Assembly: GCA_910574455.1 (NCBI GenBank)
Contig: CAJSYZ010000001.1
Coordinates: forward strand, 5,483,518 to 5,547,517
DNA: 64,000 bases
Reading direction: 5' to 3'
Origin: Trichaptum fuscoviolaceum
Lineage: Eukaryota > Basidiomycota > Agaricomycetes > Hymenochaetales > Trichaptaceae
The notes below the pieces were generated by a model. It did not search any database. It was not told the DNA's origin and saw only the letters and a program-made list of their open reading frames with translations. This document shows, in pieces, positions 1-10,833 of this stretch (position 1 is its first letter; the number at the start of each line of letters is the position of its first letter). Both the position numbers and the translations under genes were made by a program.

Positions 1-104
1 GCATTATGATCACCTCCCATATTTGGGTTCGGAGTTTATACAAATTGTCATCCATAACAAATGGGGGTTGATGCTACAGTTGACCGTAAACCACCATCAT
101 CATC

Positions 105-1091
105 ATGACCATCGCGACAACTTCTGTGGCGACGTCCTCAACGAAAACTGCACAACCAAGAAAGACCAACGCTATCTCTCTCACTGTTTGTACTCCCATA
201 TCTAATATCTTCTCGAGTCTTCCTCTCGAGATTGTGCGATTGGTCCTGGAAATCTCTGTTCGCCACTCCGTGTCGAGACATGGTATCAGTTCTCGTCGAG
301 TAGCTGCATTTACGTATTGCTTCGTTTCGAAGGAAATCAGGGCCTGGATTGAGCCTGTTCTGTATGAGGATATTGTCCTCGAGTCAAGTAAGCAGGTGTC
401 AGGATTCCTTAATATGCTAGAATACAAATCACCAGCGTTCTTGGCACGGGTAGTGAAGTCCGTTTCGATTATGGATGATTCGTTTCCTGTGAGCGAGACA
501 TTCAAATTCGAACGCCTATTCACTACATGTCTCTCTCTGACGAAGCTTGTCTGTCTTGGATCGTCAATGAGGATCCTGCGAACCATACCTGCACCGATTA
601 ATGGCAAACACGTGCTCCGGGAGCTAACTATCATCCGTCCAAACTCAGTGCACTATCTCTGCTCTCATCAACTCTGCTTGCAAAAACTCCGCATTGTTGA
701 CTACTGCGGTATCTTCCTTGGAGCTCTCATTGAAATGGCGAGAAGGAACGAAAAGGTATTAAACGCGCTTCGGTCTATCCGCCAAATCTGCCTGGATTCT
801 GTATCTGTACCTGCCAATTACCTGACGTGGGAGCTCAAACACGGGATAATTCCCCTTCTCTTACTCAATACACCGGGTGCTGGGAATACGGTGTCCATTC
901 ATACGATCTGGAGCCGCCGAGAAAACGAACAACTCCCGGACACGTTCTTCGCAAGGGACATTGCTATGTGGATTAAGGGATTTGATGCACTCGTAAAAAA
1001 GTTCGAACATAGACTCTCTGTGACAGTCGAATTTCCCTCCAAATCTAAGAGTGAGGGAATATATCAAAGCTTTGATATTCATTGTATGTAG
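105..1091 (+). CDS. F-box-like domain protein, family copy 1
   Basis: A single-exon frame of 328 residues. Residues about 38-90 read as a degenerate F-box of the agaricomycete type: LPLEIVRLVLEIS, then an invariant-looking CFVSKEIRAWIEPVLY stretch. Three related copies in this window share this start (LPxEIVRxxxE, SKxxxxWxEPxLYE, VLES, ARxVKxVWI). F-box proteins usually recruit substrates to SCF ubiquitin ligases through Skp1, and the long variable C-terminal part would be the substrate side; no LRR or WD repeats are seen. The first ATG in frame is used. The gene is convergent with the ABC transporter, with only about 70 nt between the stops. The first 460 nt of the window recur, decayed, at 8015-8490. 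The family assignment is likely; Skp1 binding is inferred. Confidence 0.75.
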   Translation: MTIATTSVATSSTKTAQPRKTNAISLTVCTPISNIFSSLPLEIVRLVLEISVRHSVSRHGISSRRVAAFTYCFVSKEIRAWIEPVLYEDIVLESSKQVSGFLNMLEYKSPAFLARVVKSVSIMDDSFPVSETFKFERLFTTCLSLTKLVCLGSSMRILRTIPAPINGKHVLRELTIIRPNSVHYLCSHQLCLQKLRIVDYCGIFLGALIEMARRNEKVLNALRSIRQICLDSVSVPANYLTWELKHGIIPLLLLNTPGAGNTVSIHTIWSRRENEQLPDTFFARDIAMWIKGFDALVKKFEHRLSVTVEFPSKSKSEGIYQSFDIHCM

Positions 1092-1162
1092 AGACACTGG
1101 CCCGGACAGAAGAAGATTGCTGAGAACTGAGGAAAACGGTGAAGATTCACAGATGTATCTAC

Positions 1163-3855
1163 TTACAACTCTGCTGAATGATTAACAATTAGTTTTGAAT
1201 GAATGAGAATAGAAAGACACAGCATGAAACGTACAGGCAAGAAGGCTTGTGCTTGGACGCTATGAAGCTTGTAATATTCTCCTCCTCTCGAAATCAGATC
1301 ATCGTGCGTTCCTTGCTCCACCAACTTTCCGTCCTTCATGCATCTAGGAATAGAAAACATTGCTCGACAGTCGGACAAGAGGATGAATCATAAACTGGAA
1401 GCAGAAAGCAACTTACAGAATGAGATCGGCAAAACGTGTAAGATGACCAAAGCGATGCGTTATGAAGACAACAGTCTTCCCTCCCCGTTGAGCCTTCAGC
1501 TTATTGAAGAGCTCATATTCGCCCTCTGGGTCTAGTGCCGAAGTAGGCTCATCAGCTACGAGAAGTCGAATATTTCCACCGCTCAGGCGCATGAATGATC
1601 TAGATCTAAGCAACCATACAGAAGTTAGTCCTTTCAAGGCTTGATCGATGGAAAATGAAGGTGATTCGACATACGCAGCAAGCCTTTGGCTCTCGCCTCC
1701 GGAAACGTCTGCGGTCTTATCCATCCCGTCTACTATCGCCTTCAAGTCCTGGTCCGTCCCATTGGGAAAATAAATGTATGTCAATGTGACTGGTTTCAGG
1801 ACCGTATCCATTCCTTTATCCAATTTCTTGATGAAACTGAGTGCACCGCCCTGGTCCGCTGCTTCCTCAAGTTCCCCCAGCAAGGCATCGTCGTTGACGC
1901 GGCGTTCAGATAGACCAAGGGCTATATTCTCCCGGATGCTAAGTGGGTACGGAATGTGGTTTTGGCGAAGGACAGCCATGGCGCGGCGGACGTCTGCAAT
2001 GCGATAGTCTTGAATTGGAGTACCGTCGAGGAAGATCGTGCCACCAGAGGGGTCATATAGGCGGTTAAAGAGCTTGATAATGGATGACTTCCCACTCCCA
2101 TTTACCCCGACGATGACCACCATCTGCCCTGCCTTAATTTTGAAGGAGACACCTTCAATGGCATTCTTTTCCTCACCGGGATAAGAAAACACCACATCTC
2201 TGCTCGCTGCATGTAAGTTCCTCTAAATTAGCTAGAAAAATCACAGAATGGACGTGCCTGAACTCTATTTCTGCACCTGTATTCTTAGCATCCGCAGACG
2301 GGCATTCCAGTTGCCCATCTTCAATCTTACGGAACAGCCCGTCATCCGTATAGAAGTTCTTAACCGTTGTGAGAATGCTGGACATGTACCGGAAGCTCCT
2401 TTTCACAGTCGACAGTGTGCGCGAAATCGTACGGGCTTGTTGCTGCAGAAGGGAAAGCGACGTTATATTCATGTTCTTTACATTGAATAGTGTTTTGATG
2501 CCAAAAACAATCTACATCGAAGGATCTATAGTCAGCACTTCAGAGATAGGTGATAGATAAGACAAGTTTACGAGAGGAAAGTCTGGTAGCAGACCAGATA
2601 TTGTTAAGGTCAACACAGGCGTCCGGTTATAATGCTGGTAAATCACGGATTCCGTGCATAGGTCCCCAAGATTGGCGCGCTGCTTTATGAACTCCTTCTC
2701 TATGTAGTCGTTGACGCCATCGCTGAGCCGGTCTAAGTGGTGCATCTCGTCGTACGTGAGAGAGTGCAATGCAGCCATCTGCGTGTATGCAGGTTCAACG
2801 CAGTATGCCACATAAGCTATTGCAATGATGAGATGCTATGCATCAATGAGAATATCTGAAACGTAACTCACGCTTATTCCACAATTTAGTACCTCCAAAA
2901 TCAATGAGATAGCTGATGACAGGCCCGATAATGGATGCGATGAGAAAGATAGGATCCGTGGTGTGCCTTCGGATAAGGGAAATCACCAAGAGCATCTGAG
3001 AGGCGATTCGTGTTGAGCTGAAAATAATCAATGACAATTGGCCAAATGCACGACATGCAGTATTGTCAGAGATCATCGACCAGGATTCTCCAATTTTAGC
3101 TCTGACTGCCGGGTCTGAATAGAAAGTCAGATCATTTCTGGAAAAAGCTAGCTTCAGTATAGCTTACCGTCCGCGGAAGCGAGGTCCAGGTTCATGGAGA
3201 TGCGCATCTTCTTAAATATGAAGTGATATTTGATACGGTCCTTGAGTATTTGCTCGTGGCGAGCCCTATGTTCGAGTTTTGTTTAGCTTGTGCATCGATG
3301 ATTAGATGCGATTAAGGTCACAAACAGGACTTTATCGAGTACACTGGATAACAAGGCGCATAAGCATCTCCCCGTGATATTCAATATTATTGTGTTTCTG
3401 TTGACGTCCTTCCCTTGTAGTTGATCACCGACCTTGCAAGTGAAAGTGTAAACTTTTTACCTCTCAGATCATTGAGAAGAACAAGCACTCACAGCGTCCA
3501 GAAGCTGGCTCGTATAATAAAGAGAGAGGCCATCTTCGATGCTCTTCCACAAATGCTTAACACCATAAGCTAGAAGGTGCACTGGAGCGATTTGGTATAT
3601 CTCCGTAACGAAGCGGATGAGATAGGGAGCATAGTAAAGATAGTTGGAGATGAACTTGGCGATGGCTTCTTTTGATGGCACTTGAAGGAAAAAGACCCGC
3701 TTGAGGATGGATGCCTCTGCAAGAACGACAAATTCCCAGATGCCGAAACGATGTGTTTCAAAGCGCCGACTTTCTCCTGCGATCTTAACAGCGTCTCCTG
3801 GTTTTAAGCGACGAGAGAGGGAAGGGAGGAAAAGGAGTAGGTATTCGAGGAGCAT
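1163..3855 (-). CDS. ABC transporter, exporter type (TMD-NBD), multi-exon
   Basis: The gene reads on the minus strand from an ATG at 3855 through at least six introns to TAA at 1163. The N-terminal exon (3855-3493, 121 codons) and the next exons hold hydrophobic helices (LLEYLLLFLPSL, IFLIASIIGPVISYLI) that fit a transmembrane domain. The nucleotide-binding domain starts near 2195 with VVFSYPGEEKNAIEGVSF. It has Walker A GVNGSGKSS, a Q-loop (AVLRQNHIPY), the signature SGGESQRLA, then across an intron near 1600-1675 SRSFMRLSGG, Walker B LLVADEPTSALD and the H-loop VFITHRF. The last exon carries CMKDGKLVEQGTHDDLI. All catalytic motifs are present, so it looks functional, exporting an unknown substrate using ATP. 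Exon edges in the 3230-3440 region are uncertain. Confidence 0.8.
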
Positions 3856-4883
3856 TCGGGGGGAAGAGATTGTTATCGTGCCTCTAGGTCACAGAATTTT
3901 TGGGGCCCTTTATACAAGAAATCACCGTTGTCTTGTGACAAATTAGGGGAGTGATGGATGCACAGCATCCACAACTTGTGTTTCTCCCGCTCCTGAGCGC
4001 TAAAGTCCAATTATGCTTCGGACGCATTCTTGTTGTGAATCGATTGGCACGTGCTAGAATGAATTTCCATACGCAGAATTATATTGTTTCACTGCGCAGC
4101 GTGCAGGTTCTCTAAGTGAAGGTTCAGCGCTGATCGGCGGACAGCAAATACCCAGAGCTGAATCTTACTGTACTGTAAGTATCGATCAGATCGGCCTCGA
4201 GGGGAACAGGAATTCGTTCATTCATTAGTACTGAATGTAACCCCTATTACTGCGTGATGAGATCAATTACGTCTTCGACACGAAGCTGTATGACTCACCT
4301 CTGCCTGTTCGTATTCCTCCAAGTCGTGCTTACTCTTCACTTGCCCATACTATGCGGTCAATTTCGCCAAGCATGTCAAAAATGCTTTTATAAAATATTT
4401 GTCCTTTTCCTCAATAACATCTCCCAACACGATGGCCATTGCAGATGACCAGGATACGTTAGCCTTCCGGCGCTTCAATTCATATTTTAGCTTCTCTACC
4501 AACTAAGAACCAGCTATAATATGAATAGGATGCTGCAATGAGGACGTCGAAACGTTGAACTTGTTCTGTTCTAACCCCAGGGCGCAGTTAGCCACGGAAA
4601 GACCTCTTTGAGGTCTTCTAAGGCACCAACTTGAACTGAGGAGAGGATGAGTGGTTGCAAGATAGTCGCAGTCTTCATCTTGCGTCGCCGCTGTCTTGAG
4701 GCTCGAAGTCGTCCTTGTTGTCGTGGTCGATGATGAAGAGACGCGACTCGGACGCAGCCTGACGCGTGACGCACGCGTGCTCCCGCATGTCACGAGTGTG
4801 GTCACGGTTGTTTCCAGGCGCCGCTTCAACTTGAAACCAACCAACCCTGTGCCGGCGGTAACCGTCACTCTTCACTGACCACC
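3856..4883. other. intergenic, divergent promoter region
   Basis: This stretch lies between the ABC transporter start and the F-box paralogue at 4884. Short open frames on both strands show no family resemblance and overlap one another. It must hold both promoters; on the minus strand CTTGTATAAAGGG near 3902-3914 is a TATA-like box about 50 nt upstream of the ABC transporter ATG. The sequence CTGACCACC just before the 4884 ATG also precedes the ATG of the two F-box copies in the inverted arms. Confidence 0.5.
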
Positions 4884-6077
4884 ATGGCCTCTGCTATGAC
4901 TGAAGGCCAGACACACAAGTCAACTATCTCTGATTTGACACCATTCATATTCGCAACCTTTCCTACTGAAATTGTGCGGCTGGTATTCGAGGCCTCCCTC
5001 ACCCCTGGACTACGGGCAGCAGACGAGCAACAGCGACAAAGGACTGCGTACGCGTACTGCTTGATATCGAAAGATGTAAGGGCCTGGGTGGAACCGCTGC
5101 TTTACGAGAAGGTCGTCCTGGAGTCACGCGACCAAGTGACGAGCTTCCTCAGAGTATTGGAGATCAAACCTGCGACGTTTCTCGCACGCACAGTGAAGAC
5201 CGTATGGATTCTAAAGGAGACGTTACCCCTTGACACAGTGGATCAGCTCTCCATCGTGTTCAGTAGACTCCCACTTCTGGAAAGATTCACAATCATCGAC
5301 AGCTGGCAAAGCATGCGATTTCTGCAGAACATCCCCGAGCCACAAGGTGGACCGTACGTACTCCAGGAGCTAACGATAATCAAAGCTAGTTCAGCATCTG
5401 CAACAAAACTTGTCCTGCCCCATCTTACTCTCCAAAGGCTACACATTATCAACTGCTCGTCAAAATTTCTTATCGCCTTCTTTAGACGAGCCCTTGGGGA
5501 TAGAGTGCTCCTGGACATCCTCCGAGCGATTCCACAAATCTATCTCGACTTCACGACTATTCCAAGTCTTATAACGTCGTCTTTGATCAAGATCAAAGCA
5601 GTTCCCTTGTGGATTAATCATTCAACTCAACATTTCTCTCCAAAATCTGCAGCTCATCGACGGCCCACCCTTATTTTATCTGCACCTGCTTATGCGAATG
5701 GATAGTAATGGACTGCGATTGGGTGGAGTGGAAGTGGACCTGCTCCGAGCAATTCCCCAAATTTCATGTTGATTCCAGGGCCCTATATTTGCTCACTTCT
5801 GCGTAATTCCAACTTCATTCATCTAATCATATGCGAGACTCCATTTTCCAACACCGTCCTTCATATGCGGTCCGGCTCGTCCGTACCGCCGCGCAAACGT
5901 TTCTCGTTTGACACCAGGTCCTGGATGACTTCTTTCGATACACATATTCGACTGTATCAGGGTAGACTCGTTGTGTGTGTCAAATCGGATGAAGAAGTGG
6001 GTTGCGATCCTGAGGCCGAGGCCCGGGAGATCGAGAGATGCAAGCCGTGGATTGGGTTGGAATCGTTGGATTGGTAG
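4884..6077 (+). pseudogene. F-box-like protein, family copy 2, disrupted
   Basis: The first frame (4884-5705, 273 codons) aligns with the arm F-box genes: FPTEIVRLVFEASL, then RTAYAYCLISKDVRAWVEPLLYEKVVLES, ARTVKTVWIL and LRAIPQIYLDF. It then loses the family sequence and stops at 5703-5705. The missing C-terminus is still recognisable further on in another frame (about 5845-6077: SNTVLHMRS, SWMTSFDTHIRLYQGRLVVC, ERCKPWIGLE). Between them the segment encoding CGAGCGATTCCACAAAT (about 5523) is partly repeated (about 5745, CGAGCAATTCCCCAAAT). This suggests a tandem duplication of roughly 220 nt plus a frame change. An intron could in principle bridge the parts, but I saw no good GT-AG pair that restores the family alignment. 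The start is supported by the shared CTGACCACCATG context. Confidence 0.65.
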
Positions 6078-7202
6078 CTTTAGCATATTGACATGTCACT
6101 AACTGCTTTCACTATGTTCATATTCCGACGATACTGGAATGTCATCCTTGCCCTAGTTTCCGGGCTTATTAAATCCATGCCTTTGCTTGTTTGCACTCAA
6201 CCTGTTAGGAGGATATTTTTTCATAAGTACTCGACAAACTTCGAGACTGGTCACCAAGTCCGGCAAGTCCGGGGCGGGGTCCGAGCCTAAGCACAGTCGG
6301 CGCTTTAAAAAGGTACAATGACGCAGGAGCTTTTGCTTTCTATCCTTTTCACTTTCCCATACCACCAGTCTTTGCTTCGCATTCAGTTTCAAAGTGTGAC
6401 CTCTCAGTCGATGTGTACCTCTGCACAGAAGAGGGCTTTTGTACCTCATGAGCAGCTCTTTTAGAAATTGGAAGACTAAACCAAGGGTCGGAACCCGTGA
6501 GCCCATAACCAAAAATTATCATTTCAAATCTACATACTCTCGTCAAAGCGTTATATCATCTCGTGATGGTGAGTAAACGCTTACTTTCCGCTCTTGATCT
6601 CGAGACTTCATGAGTCTGACTTCCATGGTTTCAACTTCCTAGTTCTTCTCCGCGATTCTCGCAATCAGCAAGTTCCGAAGAGCTTCTCGGTGTTTCGATG
6701 TCGTCACAGACTCAGACTCAGATTACTCATCCGATTATAGTGAACACAGTGTACACCATATAGTACAGGAGATATTGCACCGCCAGAGTCAATCCTATCT
6801 TTCGGTCTCCTTCAATCGTACTCTTGCCTTTCTTGCCACGGAGTATTTGTTACTATGGTTGATAGTCTATTTCTTTCCAACCGATGCCTCTCTCTATGGT
6901 GCGTAGGATTGAAACAACAGACAAAGATGATAAACAGTAGATATCTATAGACGAAGTAGCCCTCCCATCTTCCCCTTCTGTCAGTTCACGTTCAAAGCAG
7001 AGATACTACATGTATTCGTCAAAGCCCTTCATTGACAAAAAGTTACGCTTCTGGTACGAACTCCTTCATTCATCATTCATTACCGTTGATTCCGTGATAT
7101 TGACTCCGTGATTCTCGCTGATCTATTCATGGCCTGTGCTTGTAACTCAGCGAGTTATAAGGAGCACCCTTTCCATCGCTCTGTCTGTCATCAACTTCGA
7201 AC
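6078..7202. other. intergenic with one candidate small gene
   Basis: Apart from the spliced candidate at 6566-6906, nothing coding is recognised. A 119-codon minus-strand frame at 6512-6153 looks like chance: no family resemblance, and it runs into the F-box 3' end. A TTTAAAAAG box lies near 6304-6312. The sequence just before 7203 is the promoter and leader of the small secreted protein gene. Confidence 0.4.
6566..6906 (+). CDS. candidate small membrane protein with an ATG-only first exon
   Basis: The proposed first exon is just ATG (6566-6568), directly followed by a strong donor GTGAGT and a 74-nt intron ending TTCCTAG at 6642. Exon 2 (6643-6906) then stays open for 87 codons to TAG. The frame contains no ATG at all, so a simple ORF scan misses it. 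The 88-residue product starts FFSAILAIS and has an acidic Asp/Ser patch (TDSDSDYSSDYSEHS). It ends in a hydrophobic stretch (LAFLATEYLLLWLIVYFF) that could be a C-terminal membrane anchor. No family is recognised. The open length alone is only weakly significant; the clean splice junction raises it. Expression data would decide. Confidence 0.4.
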
Positions 7203-7765
7203 ATGCGGATTGCGCAGCTCCTCTTGCCATTCTCGTCTTCTATCCTCCCCGCTGGACTCGTCCATGGGGCGGTGCTGGGCAGTGTATGTCAGTTTGTCTT
7301 CTCTCCTCCCCCGCACACTGATCCACGCGCTTTTCGCTATTTGCAGAGACAAACCGACGCCGGAACCATTACCTTCTGCTCATTGCCCAATTTCGGCGGC
7401 TCTTGCACCTCCTTCGCTGCTCCAATCAATCAATGCCCCGCGCTGGACTCCTCTATCGGTGACTTTGTGCAGAGCGTCGACCTTGCGGGAGGTGACGGAG
7501 GGCTTGTGTGCTTTATTTGCGGGTATGCTTTGTTCTTTGTTCTCTTTCCCTCTTTCTTTCTTTCTTATTCTTTGTGCTTTCGGAATACGCCCGCAATTTA
7601 CCTGCATTACTCGGACAACTGATGGATTTTATATTCATTTATAGGACGGACATGTGTGCCGATATCAACAACCCGAACGCGTGCGAGTCGTTCCGCGCGC
7701 CGATGGAGACCCTCCCGAGCTCATTGACCGAGAATGTGCATAGTTATTTGTGTATCGACTTCTAA
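7203..7765 (+). CDS. small secreted Cys-rich protein, beta/gamma-crystallin-like
   Basis: Three exons, 7203-7283, 7347-7522 and 7645-7765, join in frame to give 125 residues. Introns are GTATGT...GCAG (63 nt) and GTATGC...ATAG (122 nt). Residues 1-22 look like a signal peptide (MRIAQLLLPF, ending LVHGA). The mature part has eight cysteines and the stretch GTITFCSLPNFGGSC near its start, followed by a second half with FVQSVDL and NVHSYLC. An aromatic residue, NFGGSC and a later hydrophobic S-V strand is the pattern of fungal secreted proteins with a beta/gamma-crystallin Greek-key fold. I infer that family; function is unknown and could be cell-wall or host/competitor facing. The first exon ends exactly after the signal peptide region. 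Confidence 0.7.
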
Positions 7766-8014
7766 GCACCTAGTCACCTTGATCAATTCGTTAAAATTCA
7801 GACTGGATATTCCTTTGCGTTTCTACTCGTACAACATTAACATCTATGCATGTGTATGCTCTCAAGCGGACCATCTCCAACGTCATGGCACCGGCTGTTT
7901 TGGTCGGAGTTCACTGCTCAGAATCTAGTACGTGTTTGGTCTTTAGAATCACCCATTGTTTGGAGTCATAAAAAAGCATGAAATTGAGTAAGAATAGGGC
8001 AGAGATAACATTCG
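7766..8014. other. 3' flank of the secreted protein gene
   Basis: No gene is seen. It holds the 3' untranslated region of the secreted protein gene and ends at the boundary of the duplicated segment that begins at 8015. Confidence 0.4.
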
Positions 8015-8490
8015 GCATTATGATCACCTGCTATATTTGGGTTCGGAGTTTATAAGGATTGTCAACCGTAACAAATGGGGATCAGTGACTGCTCATCAAG
8101 CTTGCTAATTCATGGGGGCACCATGCTACAGTTGGCCTTAGACCATCACAATAATAAACATCACGAGGACTTCTGTGATGACGTCCTCAACGGAAGCTGA
8201 ACAACTAGGAAAGACCAACGCTGGCTCTCTCATCGCCTTCACTCCTGTATCTGCTATCTTCTTGAGCCTTTCTCTCGAGATTGTGCGATCAGTCCTCTAG
8301 ATGTCTGTTCGCCACTCCGTGTCGGGAGAGGGCAACAGTTCTCGTCGAGGAGCTGCATTCATGTATTGCTTCGTTTCGAAGGAAATCAAGGCCTGGATTG
8401 AGCCTATTCTGTATGAGGATATTGTCCTCGAGTCAAGTAATCGGGTGACATGATTCCTTAACATGCTAGAATACAAATCACATATTGCAG
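8015..8490 (+). pseudogene. truncated, decayed duplicate of the first F-box gene
   Basis: This is a direct repeat of positions 1 to about 460. Both begin GCATTATGATCACCT and share TATATTTGGGTTCGGAGTTT, the leader with CTGTG(A/G)... GACGTCCTCAACG, and the F-box core (FVSKEIKAWIEP then YEDIVLES). Here the reading frame carries stops (for example GAAGCTGAACAAC near 8196 and GTGACATGATTCC near 8445) and the homology ends near 8490, just after EYKS, so the copy lacks its C-terminal two thirds. The offset between copies is about 8.0 kb. The first copy may extend beyond the left window edge. Confidence 0.8.
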
Positions 8491-8585
8491 AATATTCCCG
8501 TTTTATATAAGGCTCCATCGCCTTTTATTCTCGTCAATCTGTCGAGTTGTACTCCTGTCTTACAAAGACACTCGACGCGGTTACA

Positions 8586-8713
8586 GATCCGATTTGTAAG
8601 TCTGAGACGGGCAATTCTCAAAAAAATGTGAGTCTATGCAGTATGCCAGATCTGATTTGTAAGTCCGAGACGGGGAATGTTCAAAGGCAATGTGTTCGTA
8701 CAATATACCAGGT
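8586..8713. repeat. tandem duplication of about 64 nt
   Basis: Two head-to-tail copies share CAGATC(C/T)GATTTGTAAGTC and GAGACGGG(C/G)AAT(T/G)(C/T)TCAAA. The mirrored place in the right arm (about 36185-36240) has one copy, so the duplication arose in the left arm after the arms formed. It lies in the leader region of the SDR pseudogene at 8784. Confidence 0.6.
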
Positions 8714-8783
8714 ATCTTGGAGCGGAGAACTTATAAGAAGGCCAAAGGATTGTTGAGGATGCTACCATCTCCCTACAATTAGA

Positions 8784-9753
8784 ATGTCTTCCAATCTTGC
8801 AGGCCAAACAGTCGTTGTCGTCGGCGGTTCCTCCGGGATCGGATATGGCGTCGTAAAGGCATCACTTCTCCAGCACGCCGCTCATGTCATAATCGGCTCT
8901 TCGTCTGCAGAGAAGGTCAAGGGCGCAGTGAAGAGCCTCCAGGCCGACACAGCGAATTCTGCAGCTCCGGGCACCGTTTCGGGCGACGTTCGACGGAAGT
9001 AACTCAGATTCCATCAAGGCGTTCTTTGAGAAGCTCGGCGAGATCGACCATCTTGTATGGACATGTGGGCCACCGCCACGCTTTGGAGAGAAGGGCCTAG
9101 AGGACGGCAGAGGTGAGTCATCCGATAAGACCAGTACGCACTAAAGGTCGTGATTTGACCCTCACGAATTCCGATGACTTCGATGTGCGATTCTGGGGTG
9201 CGGTCACCGCAGCGAAGGTGGCAAAGTTTCGTAAGGAGGGTTCTGTGACATTTACCACCGGTAAGGCACCCACTCTTCCTCTTCGTTCTGCCGTGCTTCA
9301 CACAGTTGCATCGTACTAGGAATAGCACTACTGACACCCCCTCCCGGGTGGTCCATCGCCAGTGCGACTTTTGGCGCCGTCGACGGCATCTCGCACGGCC
9401 TGGCTGTGGACATGGCTCCGATCCGCGTGAACACCGTGGCCCCCGGCTCCGTCAAAACCGAGGTGAGTTACCCAAATGTCGATCCATGTTCTGTGTGCAC
9501 TCACCACGTATGCTACAGCTCTGGGAAACGCTCCCAGCAGAGATAGTCGCACAGAGATTCAGCCAGATGGAGAAATTGCTGCTCGTGAAGCACGTCGCGG
9601 ACGCAGATGAGATCGCCGAAGCCTATCTGTTCCTTATGAAGTGAGTTCGCACAACATGCTGTAGACTTTGTGGACTGACTAACCGGTCTTAGATGCAAGT
9701 ACATCACCGGGCAGAGGCTCGAGGTGGAGGGGGGTGCCAAGTATGGGCACTAA
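8784..9753 (+). pseudogene. SDR family oxidoreductase copy a, frameshifted
   Basis: This is the left-arm partner of the intact SDR at 36077-35105. The start MSSNLAGQTVVVVGGSSGIG is intact, but a 2-nt deletion near 8990 (GTTCGACG where the partner has GTTATCGACG) shifts the frame into TAA. Exon 1 is 329 nt against 331 in all intact copies. In addition the acceptor before exon 2 is lost: the partner has TTGACAGAG, here CCGATGACTT. The remaining exons, splice sites and the C-terminal KYITGQRLEVEGGAKYGH are still readable to TAA at 9751-9753. Decay is therefore recent. It faces the SDR-b pseudogene across a non-coding block. Confidence 0.85.
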
Positions 9754-10833
9754 GGGTCGATAAACGCAAATAGCTTGAATCTTCACCAATGCAATAAGTG
9801 ATATCGTATTCTCTGTTAACTTGGTCTGTTTGAGAACATGTCGGCGGTCTATATTGGCAGGCAAACTCACATATAACCCGAGGCTACTTCACCATCCCTA
9901 ACGATTCTAATATCCATTGAAAGATTCCTAGCTTATATGCAGCGAAATCGCTCTAGGATGTTGGCAGAAAGGACTGAAACTGACATTTGATATCTCAACA
10001 ACATCTACTTGGGCGCTCTCAAGGGCGAATGTGAATATTCTGAGAAACGAAAAAGCTTACGGAACGAAGTGAGCTCTCAATACGGTCACATATGCGCTTG
10101 CGGAGATGAATAATCCTTGAAGCAATGATGTAAAAATGTAGTCCGGGAAGCAAGTTTGGTGTTCAGTGTTCAAGTTGAAAACTGTCATTGGAAGTCCCCA
10201 ACGTGGAGCGGACTTTGAAACACGGTCACGTGCCACTGGCACGTTGGCGACGCGACGCCGGGTTGTCTTTTCACACTTCGCCCTTCTACATAGCAAACTC
10301 ACTCTGCCGACATTCGGCATAATAAGTCTTCTTCAGAAATCTGATAGCTCCTAATAGGAGCATTAGGGAGCTACAGCCCTGTTACTCTGTTCTTCTCTCG
10401 AGGCTCCAAGAACTGTATACCGTTTCAGCAGTTAACCTACCAAATAGTTAACCTACCAAATCCTGACAACTCTCAAATCGCCATCGAACAGTACGTTGTG
10501 TTTTGAGAAGCCTGGCTATCTCTAAAACTCGGCCAGCTTGCTTCTTGTCGCTAAACATATATGTCGAAAAATACGTGACATTTGACTCGCGAAGAAGGTA
10601 AACATCATTAGTTATCTGATTGCACTCATCTTCCTATTTCGCCTATTGGGCCCGAGGGTGCCATATAACTAAGTTAAAGCAAGGCAAGTAATTGCCGGTC
10701 AGGTAGTAGACCGCACTGGTGTCGGCATTGTCAACTTGGAAAACGTTCATCAACAATCAGCATTGTATCTATACTATGTGGCTTCGCGAACCAAAACAGT
10801 ACTGCCTTTTTTTCTTACAGTAAGTTCTAGAGG
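9754..10833. other. non-coding block between SDR copies, conserved in three places
   Basis: No gene is recognised, yet the part at about 10065-10510 is conserved in the right arm (about 34355-34800) and again at about 36490-36950. Shared landmarks are a CACGTG E-box core within GTCACGTGCCACTGGCACG (about 10226), GCCGACATTCGGCAT, and the hairpin at 10345-10373. It separates two SDR copies that converge. It could be an old mobile element, an untranslated RNA or shared regulatory DNA; I cannot tell which. Confidence 0.55.
10345..10373. other. hairpin-forming inverted repeat
   Basis: TAGCTCCTAAT and ATTAGGGAGCTA are reverse complements apart from one extra G, with a 6-nt loop. The mirror copy at 34489-34517 keeps the structure. 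The third copy of the surrounding block (about 36600) does not keep it cleanly. It may be a transcription or termination structure, or a scar. Confidence 0.55.
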
